Below, in pieces: positions 12,653 through 20,402 of a DNA stretch of 23,692 bases (position 1 is the stretch's first letter; each line of letters starts with the position of its first letter). The notes beneath the pieces were generated by a model. That model made no database searches, was not told the origin of the DNA, and was given only the letters and a program-made list of their open reading frames with translations. A program made the position numbers and the translations under genes. The stretch lies in IMG/VR virus record IMGVR_UViG_3300045902_000255, positions 1-23,692 of that record; one strand, 5' to 3'. The stretch is from a virus.

Positions 12653-12790
12653 ATGAAAACATCACATAAAAATGTTAAACTTAAGCATTCAAACATGGGT
12701 GGAAAAGCTGGTAAAGCAGCTCCGAAAGCTTCGAAACCAACATCTAAAGCCTTTCGCTTAGGTCAAAAAGAAGACGCTGGGAAAGTTTAG
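12653..12790 (+). CDS. Lys/Ala/Ser-rich basic protein, 45 aa
   Basis: ATG at 12653-12655, stop at 12788-12790, one base after the previous stop. The composition is histone-tail-like: MKTSHKNVKLKHSN, a glycine/alanine/lysine stretch, KASKPTSKAFRLGQK. With its neighbour at 12466-12651 it makes a pair of tiny basic proteins between portal and scaffold genes. Not recognised; possible DNA condensation or capsid-interior role. Confidence 0.6.
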   Translation: MKTSHKNVKLKHSNMGGKAGKAAPKASKPTSKAFRLGQKEDAGKV

Positions 12791-12799
12791 ACCCTCACT

Positions 12800-12885
12800 C
12801 AGTCAATAAATAATTATTGACTGGATTGAGAGGCTAATCTCTCTCTAAAATTCAATCATTAAGGTTCCCTCTATGCTCAGCATAG
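12800..12885 (+). promoter_or_regulatory. Three hairpins in the gap before the scaffold gene
   Basis: Hairpin 1: CAGTCAATAA (12800-12809) pairs perfectly with TTATTGACTG (12814-12823) around ATAA. Hairpin 2: GAGAG (12828-12832) with CTCTC (12839-12843). Hairpin 3: CTATGC (12871-12876) with GCATAG (12880-12885) around TCA. None has a U-tract, so read-through is expected. They may mark an RNA processing point that sets higher expression of scaffold and capsid genes. Confidence 0.55.
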
Positions 12886-12894
12886 TCTCGGCGG

Positions 12895-13695
12895 ATGGGT
12901 AAAGTCCTTCGTAAAACAATGCCTAATGAAAACGAAACTCCTACAATAGAGACCACAACTCTACCTCAAGGAGAAAACCAGGAACATTCTGGTGCTAACC
13001 AAACTGGTCCTGCAAATGAGGGTCAAGGTTCTGTGACTGATGCTGAGATCGCAGCTAAAGAACAGAAGAAAGCTAATCTTGACAAAGCCATCGCTGAAGC
13101 AGAAGAAGAACTTCGCAAAAAGCGACAAGCAGCCAAGCAACAAGCTGAAAATAAAGAAGATGAGGATGAAGAAGAGGAGGAAGAGGAAACTCCACAATCC
13201 ATGAACGTCCAAATCGACTTTAACGATCCCGCTGCTAAAGCCTGGGATAAACATATTCGAAAGAATGTTAGTCCTATAGCTCAGGAGCGAGAAGCGGAAA
13301 AAGCTGAAATCCGCAAATTTGCTATAAAGGAATTTCTAGCAGATAAACCAGCAATAGCTCGTGATCCAGAGAAGATTAAAGAGCTTATGGAAATGTACCA
13401 ACGCGTCGCAACTAATACCGGACTCACAAAGGAAGGTGTTACTGCAGACTTAAGCCGGGCCTTCGGTGCGTTATATCATGAACAGCTCGTCGAAGCTGCT
13501 AAAACCCAGAAGTTCGATAGAGTGAAAGAAATGGAACTCTTCTCGGACCCTGGTGTCGACAAAGGTGCAACTGGATACGTTAATGAAGAACGAAAGATGC
13601 CAAATCTTTCACCTGATGATTTAAAGGTTCTCAACAGCTGGGGATTAACTCCAGAACAATGGTGGGAAATGCAGAAAAATCAATCATCTGAATAA
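12895..13695 (+). CDS. Head scaffolding protein (putative)
   Basis: Up to 266 residues; a second ATG at 12919 (MPNENETP) is an equally plausible start. The composition is typical of a scaffold: a disordered Thr/Gln/Asn-rich N-terminus, a Lys/Glu/Ala coiled coil (about 55-90), an acidic run (about 92-105), further helices (about 125-200) and a conserved-looking C-terminal LSPDDLKVLNSWGLTPEQWW. The position between portal and capsid supports the call. It would guide prohead assembly and leave before or during packaging. Confidence 0.65.
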   Translation: MGKVLRKTMPNENETPTIETTTLPQGENQEHSGANQTGPANEGQGSVTDAEIAAKEQKKANLDKAIAEAEEELRKKRQAAKQQAENKEDEDEEEEEEETPQSMNVQIDFNDPAAKAWDKHIRKNVSPIAQEREAEKAEIRKFAIKEFLADKPAIARDPEKIKELMEMYQRVATNTGLTKEGVTADLSRAFGALYHEQLVEAAKTQKFDRVKEMELFSDPGVDKGATGYVNEERKMPNLSPDDLKVLNSWGLTPEQWWEMQKNQSSE

Positions 13696-13744
13696 CGTAG
13701 AATAAAGGTCGCGTTGTGCCAAGAAATATAAACAATCACAACAT

Positions 13745-14248
13745 ATGTCTAGAACAATTTATGGTGCTGAGTTAAACAAAACTCCTGATGGTAAAGGTGC
13801 AGTTAACTTCGACGGTGGTAAAGTTATCGGTAAAAACTCCGAAGCTTTTACAGCTGGCGATCCCGTAACTATCGCTTCCGGTCTACTCGTGGTAGCTGGA
13901 ACAACTGATACTATTTATGGTATTGTTCAAAAAACTCAGACTATGGCTTCCAACAACCAAACTGTTGATAAAGTAAAGCCAGTTGTACTCGTTCCTGATT
14001 TGGGTTACCAATTCTTGATGGGTACTAACTCTGACCTTGCTGCAACTAATGTTGGTACTTACTACAAATTGACCGCTGCCACTACTGGTGCTGTTCAAGT
14101 TGATGTAAGTGCGGGTGCTATGACTGGAACTGCCCGAGTTGTTGAGTGTACTGCGGTAGACCCATTCAACGAAGGTGGAACCGGTTCAGGTTCAGGACTT
14201 CGTCAAGGATTGTTCAGATTTGTCAAAGTTACTAACGCTCAAGATTAA
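13745..14248 (+). CDS. Head decoration-like protein
   Basis: 167 residues, beta-rich, with many Gly/Thr/Ala/Val and no Cys except one near the C-terminus (VVECTAV). The layout (GGKVIGKNSEAFTAGDPVTI, then IYGIVQKTQTMAS) fits cement/decoration proteins often found just before the major capsid gene. Its stop overlaps the capsid ATG (TAATG), so output of the two is coupled. A coat accessory role is inferred from position and composition. Confidence 0.6.
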   Translation: MSRTIYGAELNKTPDGKGAVNFDGGKVIGKNSEAFTAGDPVTIASGLLVVAGTTDTIYGIVQKTQTMASNNQTVDKVKPVVLVPDLGYQFLMGTNSDLAATNVGTYYKLTAATTGAVQVDVSAGAMTGTARVVECTAVDPFNEGGTGSGSGLRQGLFRFVKVTNAQD

Positions 14249-15171
14249 TGAACTTACAACGTTTATTTGAATTAGCAGACCCTCGAATTCGTCGTATTTG
14301 GGATGAAAAGCAGACACAATTGTCTACTCGTCTAGAATACAGCGAACTAGGTTTGACTGACTATACAGCTGAAATTCTCGACTCTAAGTTTGAGAACTTC
14401 ACTGGTCTTGGTATTGCTCAAGCAACTGGTGAACAAGAACCTTACTCTTATGAAGATATTGACGCTGGCGACAGTGTAACAATTACTCCGATTAAGTTTA
14501 CTAAGGAAATCAATATCACAGAAGAAATGTTGCGTTTCAATCTATGGCCAAAAATCAACAATCTTGTTGGTGCTGTAGGAAATGCATTAAATGCTCGTAT
14601 CGATACCGATGCAGCTAAGATTTTCTATCTAGGTTTTGGTACTACTTTCTTCACTGGTGGTGATGGTGTTGCATTGTTTAGTGCTGCTCATCCTATGGGT
14701 GACGGTTCTATTCAATCTAATACTCTTGGAACCGCACCGTTATCTTATGACAATCTGAAAGATGCTTGTCAGAAAATGGACCGATTCCGTGACGACAAAG
14801 GTATTCAATTGCTTCCTGCTCGCAAACTACGTTTAATCGTAGCTCGTGAGAATAAGGAACGCGCAATGGAAGTCTTAAAGTCTATCGGTAACCCAGACAG
14901 TGCTAACCGTGTAACTAACGTATTCACCAACGGTGAAGGTTATATTGATCTAAAAGTTGCTAACTGGATTCCTTCCGGTTACAGCAAGTACTGGTTCCTT
15001 ATTGACCTTGAACGTGCATCCTACATGGCTTACATGGTTTGGGGATGGCGCCCACGTTTTGATAGCGACAACGTTATAAATAACGGTACCAAGGTTTACA
15101 CCGGTTCTACTATGTTCCGTCCAGGATTCCAATCTTGGCAATGGGCCATCGGTAGTGCAGCTACAACCTAA
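14248..15171 (+). CDS. Major capsid protein (HK97-type fold, putative)
   Basis: 307 residues. The stretch with YEDIDAGDSVTITPIKFTKE and then EINITEEMLRFNLWPKI, followed by an aromatic-hydrophobic FFTGGDGVALFSAAHPMG and later ARKLRLIVARENKERAMEVL, is characteristic of Mu gpT-like/HK97-type capsid proteins (loop, spine helix, P-domain). It lies after scaffold and decoration genes, as expected. It forms the icosahedral shell. Confidence 0.85.
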   Translation: MNLQRLFELADPRIRRIWDEKQTQLSTRLEYSELGLTDYTAEILDSKFENFTGLGIAQATGEQEPYSYEDIDAGDSVTITPIKFTKEINITEEMLRFNLWPKINNLVGAVGNALNARIDTDAAKIFYLGFGTTFFTGGDGVALFSAAHPMGDGSIQSNTLGTAPLSYDNLKDACQKMDRFRDDKGIQLLPARKLRLIVARENKERAMEVLKSIGNPDSANRVTNVFTNGEGYIDLKVANWIPSGYSKYWFLIDLERASYMAYMVWGWRPRFDSDNVINNGTKVYTGSTMFRPGFQSWQWAIGSAATT

Positions 15172-15179
15172 TCGAACGT

Positions 15180-15255
15180 CTCTATTCGTTTATTACTCAA
15201 GATAGAGCAGTTAAGAGGTTCTGTACAAAAACCTCAGTATCGGTTAAAGCGATAC
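15180..15255 (+). promoter_or_regulatory. Three hairpins downstream of the capsid gene
   Basis: CTCTAT/ATAGAG (15180-15185 with 15202-15207), GAGGTT/AACCTC (15215-15220 with 15230-15235) and GTATCG/CGATAC (15237-15242 with 15250-15255), all perfect. No U-tract follows, so they are more likely stabilisers of the capsid message or weak terminators than strong stops. Confidence 0.5.
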
Positions 15256-15278
15256 CTAATAATTAACAATTGGCAATC

Positions 15279-15386
15279 ATGATAGGTACTAATCTACTTA
15301 CTTTAGTTCCAGAGTCCACAATTATTCGTGTTGCTTTGGCCGATGCTACTCACCACGCCTGCGCAACATGTCAAAAAACTACCTAA
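15279..15386 (+). CDS. Possible 35-aa protein with HHxCxxC
   Basis: ATG at 15279-15281, stop at 15384-15386, filling part of the 228-base gap after the capsid gene. The end of the protein reads ATHHACATCQKTT, a compact HH-x-C-x2-C metal-like site. Upstream is an A/T-rich leader without SD, as for neighbours. It is short and may be chance; kept at low confidence. Confidence 0.35.
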   Translation: MIGTNLLTLVPESTIIRVALADATHHACATCQKTT

Positions 15387-15399
15387 TTAAATAACAACT

Positions 15400-15765
15400 A
15401 TGTTTACAACTCAAGTTGCATTACTAAATGCAGTTACAGAAGACAAAACAGGAGATACATTTGAAGTCGGAATGAGAAGCAAAATCTCAGTTCAGTTTAT
15501 AGCTTCAGGTGTTACCTCCGGAAACGGTGTATTCACAATTGAGGTGTCAAATGACGGTATAAATTGGGTTCAATATAACCGTCTTAATGATAACCTCGCA
15601 AATTCAAATACACAGGGAGATACTCGTGTTGCTTCCTGTACTTTAAACAGTAACACAAATAAGATTTATTTCTTCCCTGAAGGCGATCACTTCCGTTATG
15701 TTCGTGCAAAAGTCGATGTTACAACCGACGGAACTTATAGTGCTCTTCTTCACGCAGTAAGTTAA
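15400..15765 (+). CDS. Beta-sandwich structural protein, 121 aa
   Basis: A single beta-rich domain: ISVQFIASGVTSGNGVFTIE, then NDGINWVQYNRL, then a KIYFFPEGDHFRYVRAKVDV piece. The pattern (N-D-G-x-N-W, then F-R-Y-V-R) is typical of small phage head or tail accessory beta-sandwiches. No known enzyme motif. It lies between capsid and adaptor genes, so a virion surface or connector role is likely. Confidence 0.6.
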   Translation: MFTTQVALLNAVTEDKTGDTFEVGMRSKISVQFIASGVTSGNGVFTIEVSNDGINWVQYNRLNDNLANSNTQGDTRVASCTLNSNTNKIYFFPEGDHFRYVRAKVDVTTDGTYSALLHAVS

Positions 15766-15774
15766 TTAAAAAAC

Positions 15775-16410
15775 ATGCCAAAATTCACAAGAGAAGATTT
15801 AGAACAGATGACTATTCGACAGCTACGTTTGATTGACATCAATTCTGTAGATGATGAAAGAATAGTACAAGAAGTTCTAAACTCAAAAATGGAGCAAATG
15901 ACTCCAAATGTTGATATCTCCGATCTAACGAAAGTAGATATCAAAACTCCTGAGCAGGAAGCAGAGGTTCAAGCTCAGATTGATGAACGTAGAGCCGCTG
16001 CGAAAGAGCGAATGCTCTCAAATACTATCCCTTCTGATGACACTGGAACACTCGCAGAGGAAGCATCTCAAGTGGATGATAAAACTATTGATGAACAACC
16101 AAAAGTTGAACCTGGGTCCAACCAGGGTGACAGCAAATTCATCGATTATGTAGTTACTGAAGACGATATTATAAATAACCCTCAGTTTGCTGAAAGAGGA
16201 ATCGTTATTGGAGAAATCGTTGAAATTCCAAACCCAAATTATGAAGCTCCAGAAAAACCCGAAGCTAAATCAGAAATTGAATTAAACAAAATGAAAAAAG
16301 ATGAGTTGATTGCTTACGCTCAAGAAATTGGATTAGAATTTGATGACGATAAAGTTACAAATAATCCAGAACGCATTAAAGCAATTCTTGATTTTCAAAA
16401 TAAAGAATAA
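15775..16410 (+). CDS. Structural protein with C-terminal SAP/HeH-like helix pair
   Basis: 211 residues, acidic. The N-terminal helical region begins MPKFTREDLEQMTIRQLRLI, the middle (about 60-115) is disordered, and the region from about 165 (ELNKMKKDELIAYAQEIG, then a loop and ERIKAILDFQ) looks like a helix-extended-helix/SAP-type module, which often binds DNA or protein. Such modules are common in small phage head-completion proteins. Function not established. Confidence 0.55.
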   Translation: MPKFTREDLEQMTIRQLRLIDINSVDDERIVQEVLNSKMEQMTPNVDISDLTKVDIKTPEQEAEVQAQIDERRAAAKERMLSNTIPSDDTGTLAEEASQVDDKTIDEQPKVEPGSNQGDSKFIDYVVTEDDIINNPQFAERGIVIGEIVEIPNPNYEAPEKPEAKSEIELNKMKKDELIAYAQEIGLEFDDDKVTNNPERIKAILDFQNKE

Positions 16411-16412
16411 TT

Positions 16413-17780
16413 ATGCAAATTAGACCGTTAATTCAACTTAGATATGGTAGAATAAATGAACCTGTGCGTATTCCTATGTACCCACAGCTTGTTGATGCTA
16501 CAAAAACTTTTTTGATAGCTGATACAGCTGAGGCATCAGGAACTTTAAGTGTGAAGAATATCACAGGCCTAGCTATAAACCAAATTCTATTAATTGGGGA
16601 AATTGGAAATGAAAATAGTGAAATTATCAAAACTCATCCAACTACTGCGCCTACAGGAAACACAGTTACTCTTGCGTCTAACACTATATTTCCTCATTCT
16701 GCTAACACTCCTGTATATGTATTAAAATTCGACCAAGTTGAAATTAGTAATGCTCCAACCATTGGAGGTGTTAAATCTGTTTTAACAACGACCGCTCTAG
16801 TAGCCGACTCTGAAACTACAGATTATAACGATACTACCTCTAATGCAGGTTATTACTATGCACGGTTTAAAAATTCAATTACAAATGTATTCTCTTCTTA
16901 CTCCGATCCTGCACCTTATGATGGTTATACTTTATACAGCGCAAGAAGCATTATTGATAAAGCTAAAAATGCTATTAATAAATTTGACGATACACAAGTA
17001 TTGACCGATGAGTTTGCATTTAGTGAGCTTGACAATTGTCAAATTGAATGTTTGAGAGAATTCAAACGTTGGAGTTTTATGCAAGAATTTAACACAATTA
17101 TAGGTGAGGCTATTGAGAACCAACTCCGAATAGCTTTGCCTACGAATTGTGATGACCAAGAAACTACTAAAAGTATCTATAATTTCCGTCTTGGTAAAAA
17201 CCCAGATTTAATTTGGATTGACAAAGAAGAATGGGATGCTTTAATGGTAGGAATTGCATATACAACTCTAGCAACTTCTATCGCTTTAAATGATTTAACT
17301 ATCGTATTAACAGACTCTAGTGATTTTGACGATGAAGGTGTAGTCTACATTGGTGGAAACTCTTATGAGTATACTAATAATAATAGAGCAACAAATACAT
17401 TAACAATAACAGCTGCAACTACAACAAACACAGCTGGTGAAGATGTAACACAATCTCCAAATACAGGCCTCCCAACGTACTTTACAGTATTTGGTGGCTA
17501 TGCTTATTTCTACCCTCAAGTTAGTGCTAGTTATAGCGGACTTAATTTCTATCTTGATTATTATAAGAGTTTAACTCAAATTCAACGTGATAGCGATAAT
17601 ATTGTTTTACCAGACCCAACTGTTGCACAATACTATCTTGAGTGGAAATTCCTTAAAAAGATTAATAACGGAAGCGAAGACGCTGCATCTCTCGGAGCGA
17701 AAGCTAATTATGTCGACCGTAGAGAGCAGATGAAACGAAAAGAATGGATTAATCGTAAATTCATATTTAAACCTGAATAA
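16413..17780 (+). CDS. Head-tail adaptor/tail tube-region protein (putative)
   Basis: 455 residues. The N-terminal half is beta-rich ([20 protein letters not shown], an Ig-like piece with [16 protein letters not shown]). The centre has a helical block ([14 protein letters not shown], then [18 protein letters not shown]). After a further beta domain comes a C-terminal helical arm with [20 protein letters not shown] and [15 protein letters not shown]. This last pattern is common in adaptor/connector proteins that dock to the portal. Position after the capsid genes and before fibre genes agrees. The exact family is not identified. Confidence 0.55.
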   Translation: MQIRPLIQLRYGRINEPVRIPMYPQLVDATKTFLIADTAEASGTLSVKNITGLAINQILLIGEIGNENSEIIKTHPTTAPTGNTVTLASNTIFPHSANTPVYVLKFDQVEISNAPTIGGVKSVLTTTALVADSETTDYNDTTSNAGYYYARFKNSITNVFSSYSDPAPYDGYTLYSARSIIDKAKNAINKFDDTQVLTDEFAFSELDNCQIECLREFKRWSFMQEFNTIIGEAIENQLRIALPTNCDDQETTKSIYNFRLGKNPDLIWIDKEEWDALMVGIAYTTLATSIALNDLTIVLTDSSDFDDEGVVYIGGNSYEYTNNNRATNTLTITAATTTNTAGEDVTQSPNTGLPTYFTVFGGYAYFYPQVSASYSGLNFYLDYYKSLTQIQRDSDNIVLPDPTVAQYYLEWKFLKKINNGSEDAASLGAKANYVDRREQMKRKEWINRKFIFKPE

Positions 17781-17782
17781 TT

Positions 17783-19102
17783 ATGACACTATTTCGAAGA
17801 AACAAAAGGCCATATGAAAATAGAGTCGTAGCAGTTCCTGTTGCTGGCTCTATTGGCGCTACTGGTCCACAAGGAGCTACTGGAGCATTAGGACCAACTG
17901 GAGCAACAGGTGCTACTGGTCCACAAGGAGCTACTGGACCGACAGGACCTCAAGGTGTCACTGGCCCACAAGGTGAAGCACTCAATTATAGAGGAGATTG
18001 GAATAATACTGATACTTATGACCCATTAGATGCGGTTACTCATGATGGTTCTTTATGGGCAGCAACAACAACAAATACTAATTCAGAACCGACTTTAGTA
18101 AATACTGATTGGGTTTTAATTGGAGCACAAGGAGCTCAGGGTGAAACTGGAGCAACAGGCCCACAAGGAGCAACTGGAGCAACAGGCCCACAAGGAGCAA
18201 CTGGAGCAACAGGACCACAAGGAATTCAAGGAACTACAGGACCAACTGGTCCACAGGCTGGTAATGTCCAAACTTTTTCTACTGTTGGTGCTGATACTTG
18301 GGTAAAACCAAGCGGTACAACTGCTAACTCTTATGCCATTATCGAAGTATGGGGTGCTGGCGGTGGAGGTGGTTTTCGCACGGGTAGCGGTGCATCTGGC
18401 GGTGGGGGTGGTGGAGCTTATGTGTTTGCAAAAGTTCCTGTTAGCGGACTTAACGCTACAGAAGTAATTAATGTAGGGCAAGGTGGTGCTGGTGCATCTG
18501 GAACAAATGGAACTGGAAGTATTGGGAATATTTCTACTTTTGGTAATGATGCAAAAATAATAACTGCTTATGGTGGTGGTGGTGGTGGTGAAGGTGCTAC
18601 AAGAGCTGGTGGAGGCGGTGGAGGAGGTATGCACTCTAATGGTTCTAATGGCGGTCTATCAGGTGGTCCTGGGGGTGGTAGGGTTTCAGGTTCAGGCAAC
18701 CCAACAGCTGACCCTTACTCAGGTGTTCCTAATCCATATCAAGGAGTTGGCGGTGGCTATAATAGTGTAAGCGATGTATTAATTAACGCAGCCTTATTCG
18801 GTGGTGGTGGAGGAGGAGGGGGTAATAGGAGTAATCAGTATACCGGAGGACCATCAGTTTATGGTGGCGGTGGCGGTGGTGCTTCGGATATTGGCGGTAA
18901 TGGAGGATTTTCTCAGTTTGGTGGCGGTGGTGGTGCTGGAGTAGCCTCAGGAAGTGTTGGAGGTCTTAGCTGGGGTGGTGGAAAGGGAGGAAATCGCTTC
19001 ACTGATGGTTCACAGCCAGGTGGAGGTGGAGGAGCTGGTCAAGGTGGAAGTGCTGCAGGGAATGGGGGGAATGGAATGGTTCGAGTAACTGTAATTTTCT
19101 AA
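17783..19102 (+). CDS. Collagen-like glycine-rich tail fibre / adhesin
   Basis: 439 residues in five parts: a basic N-terminal anchor (1-21); Gly-X-Y collagen repeats, mostly GATGPQ (about 22-65); a small insert with [20 protein letters not shown] and W110 (66-113), similar to a chitin-binding-like module; a second collagen stretch (114-159); and a Gly-rich domain (160-439) with seven or more poly-Gly runs separated by short motifs, ending [12 protein letters not shown]-like. The poly-Gly runs recall the polyglycine sandwich tips of phage adhesins. It probably trimerises and binds the host surface. It is followed by sugar-modifying enzymes. Confidence 0.8.
   Translation: MTLFRRNKRPYENRVVAVPVAGSIGATGPQGATGALGPTGATGATGPQGATGPTGPQGVTGPQGEALNYRGDWNNTDTYDPLDAVTHDGSLWAATTTNTNSEPTLVNTDWVLIGAQGAQGETGATGPQGATGATGPQGATGATGPQGIQGTTGPTGPQAGNVQTFSTVGADTWVKPSGTTANSYAIIEVWGAGGGGGFRTGSGASGGGGGGAYVFAKVPVSGLNATEVINVGQGGAGASGTNGTGSIGNISTFGNDAKIITAYGGGGGGEGATRAGGGGGGGMHSNGSNGGLSGGPGGGRVSGSGNPTADPYSGVPNPYQGVGGGYNSVSDVLINAALFGGGGGGGGNRSNQYTGGPSVYGGGGGGASDIGGNGGFSQFGGGGGAGVASGSVGGLSWGGGKGGNRFTDGSQPGGGGGAGQGGSAAGNGGNGMVRVTVIF
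18149..18223 (+). repeat. 27-bp tandem repeat in the second collagen stretch
   Basis: A 27-base unit starting GGAGCAACAGGCCCACAAGG is repeated exactly at 18149-18175 and 18176-18202, with a third, partial and slightly changed copy to about 18223. Each copy encodes nine residues (three Gly-X-Y triplets). Exact copies suggest recent expansion and a length that could vary between phages without breaking the frame. Confidence 0.85.
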
Positions 19103-19107
19103 AATAT

Positions 19108-19785
19108 ATGAAAAAAATTATCTACACACTTAATATAAACAATTACGCACCAGAGCTTGTAGCTTTAACAAGACCCCGTCTTGAGTTTTATGCCAAGCGT
19201 ATTGGTGCAGAAATCGTTGATATTACCGAGCGTAAGTTTCCTGATATGCCTGTAGTCTATGAAAAGTTGCAAATCTACGAACTAGCCAAAGAGAACAAAG
19301 CAGACTGGAATATCTATATTGATAGCGACTGTCTTATTCATCCAGAAACCATTGACTTCACTAACTTCATTTCTAAAGACACCGTTTTTCAGGTAGGACA
19401 CGATATGGCAGCTATTCGTGCTCGTTATGATAAATACTTCTTAAGGGATGGTAGAAATATCGGAACCTGTAATTGGTTTACAATTTTCTCTGACTGGTGT
19501 TTGGACCTTTATCACCCATTAGATGATATGACTTTAGAAGAAGCGAGAGAATGTATGTTCCCTACAGTGTCTGAGTCATATGTTTTTAATAAAGACCACT
19601 TAATTGATGACTTTGTAATCTCTAGGAATGTGGCTCGTTATGGTTTGAAATATGTTAATATGCCAGAGATTTTGGAAAAGATTGGTCTACCTGATGCTAG
19701 GTTTTTATGGCATGAATACTTAATTACCACTGAAGAAAAAGTTAAAAAAGCTAAAGAGGTAATCGAGGCTTGGAAATTAAAATAA
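19108..19785 (+). CDS. GT-A-type glycosyltransferase (putative)
   Basis: 225 residues. The N-terminus reads MKKIIYTLNINNYAPEL; the key stretch is NIYIDSDCLIHPE (68-80), a DxD-type metal/nucleotide-sugar site (D72, D74) after a hydrophobic strand, as in GT-A enzymes. A later DDFVISRNVARYGLKYVNM and an HEY near the end fit the acceptor side. It would use a nucleotide-sugar. No membrane segment. The sugar and acceptor are unknown. It is first in a trio with a methyltransferase and a GT-B enzyme, right behind the fibre gene. Confidence 0.7.
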   Translation: MKKIIYTLNINNYAPELVALTRPRLEFYAKRIGAEIVDITERKFPDMPVVYEKLQIYELAKENKADWNIYIDSDCLIHPETIDFTNFISKDTVFQVGHDMAAIRARYDKYFLRDGRNIGTCNWFTIFSDWCLDLYHPLDDMTLEEARECMFPTVSESYVFNKDHLIDDFVISRNVARYGLKYVNMPEILEKIGLPDARFLWHEYLITTEEKVKKAKEVIEAWKLK

Positions 19786-19805
19786 TTACATAATAACTCA
19801 TTAAA

Positions 19806-20402
19806 ATGAAAGACCAACATCAACTTGACCACGACAGAGCTCAGCATGAAGAGTCTTCTTGGTGGGGTGATTGTGCTAATATGTTAGGTGAAGAATTAAA
19901 ACAACTTATCTACGCCCATCATATGGGGTTAACTCATCAAGAAATTAATGGTAAACCTTACATCTTTGATTTAGAAGGAAAAACAATTGTAGATATTGGT
20001 GGAGGCCCTAACTCACTTCTTCTCAAATGTATTAATTTTAGAGGAGCAGTTATAGACCCTTGCGACTATCCTAATTGGGTCGCTACGAGATATTCTGAAT
20101 TAGGTATAGATTATATTAAACAGACCGGCGAAGATGTATCTGAGTCAATCCTGGAATCAGCTGATGAAGTCTGGATTTATAATGTCCTTCAGCATACAAT
20201 TGACCCTGAAAAAATTATCAAGAAAGCTAAATTAGCTAAAAAAATTCGTATTTTTGAGTGGATTGATGCTGAACAGAACCACGCTCACCCTCATGTTTTG
20301 ACTGAAGAAAAACTAAATGAGTGGCTTGGAGGCAAAGGCAAAATAGAAACATTTAACGGCATCAATGGGTGCTATGGAAAGGCTTTTTATGGAACGTTTT
20401 AA
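19806..20402 (+). CDS. SAM-dependent methyltransferase (class I, putative)
   Basis: 198 residues. Motif I is IVDIGGGPNS (61-70), motif II AVIDP (81-85) and motif IV EVWIYNVLQHTIDP (121-134), as in class I methyltransferases of small-molecule/sugar type. The N-terminal 50 residues carry His/Trp-rich helices (HQLDHDRAQHEESSWW). It lies between two glycosyltransferase genes, so a methylated sugar product, possibly as a cap, is a reasonable inference. It is not a DNA methyltransferase by its motifs (no DPPY/NPPY). Confidence 0.75.
   Translation: MKDQHQLDHDRAQHEESSWWGDCANMLGEELKQLIYAHHMGLTHQEINGKPYIFDLEGKTIVDIGGGPNSLLLKCINFRGAVIDPCDYPNWVATRYSELGIDYIKQTGEDVSESILESADEVWIYNVLQHTIDPEKIIKKAKLAKKIRIFEWIDAEQNHAHPHVLTEEKLNEWLGGKGKIETFNGINGCYGKAFYGTF

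Noticed and set aside
18116-18634. Minus-strand 172-codon ORF rich in Ser/Thr/Cys
   Set aside because: It is opposite the Gly-rich fibre gene and its composition is what the antisense of poly-Gly and collagen codons produces.
19806-20402. DNA-modifying methyltransferase
   Set aside because: There is no DPPY/NPPY or PC motif; the motifs and the glycosyltransferase neighbours fit a small-molecule or sugar methyltransferase.
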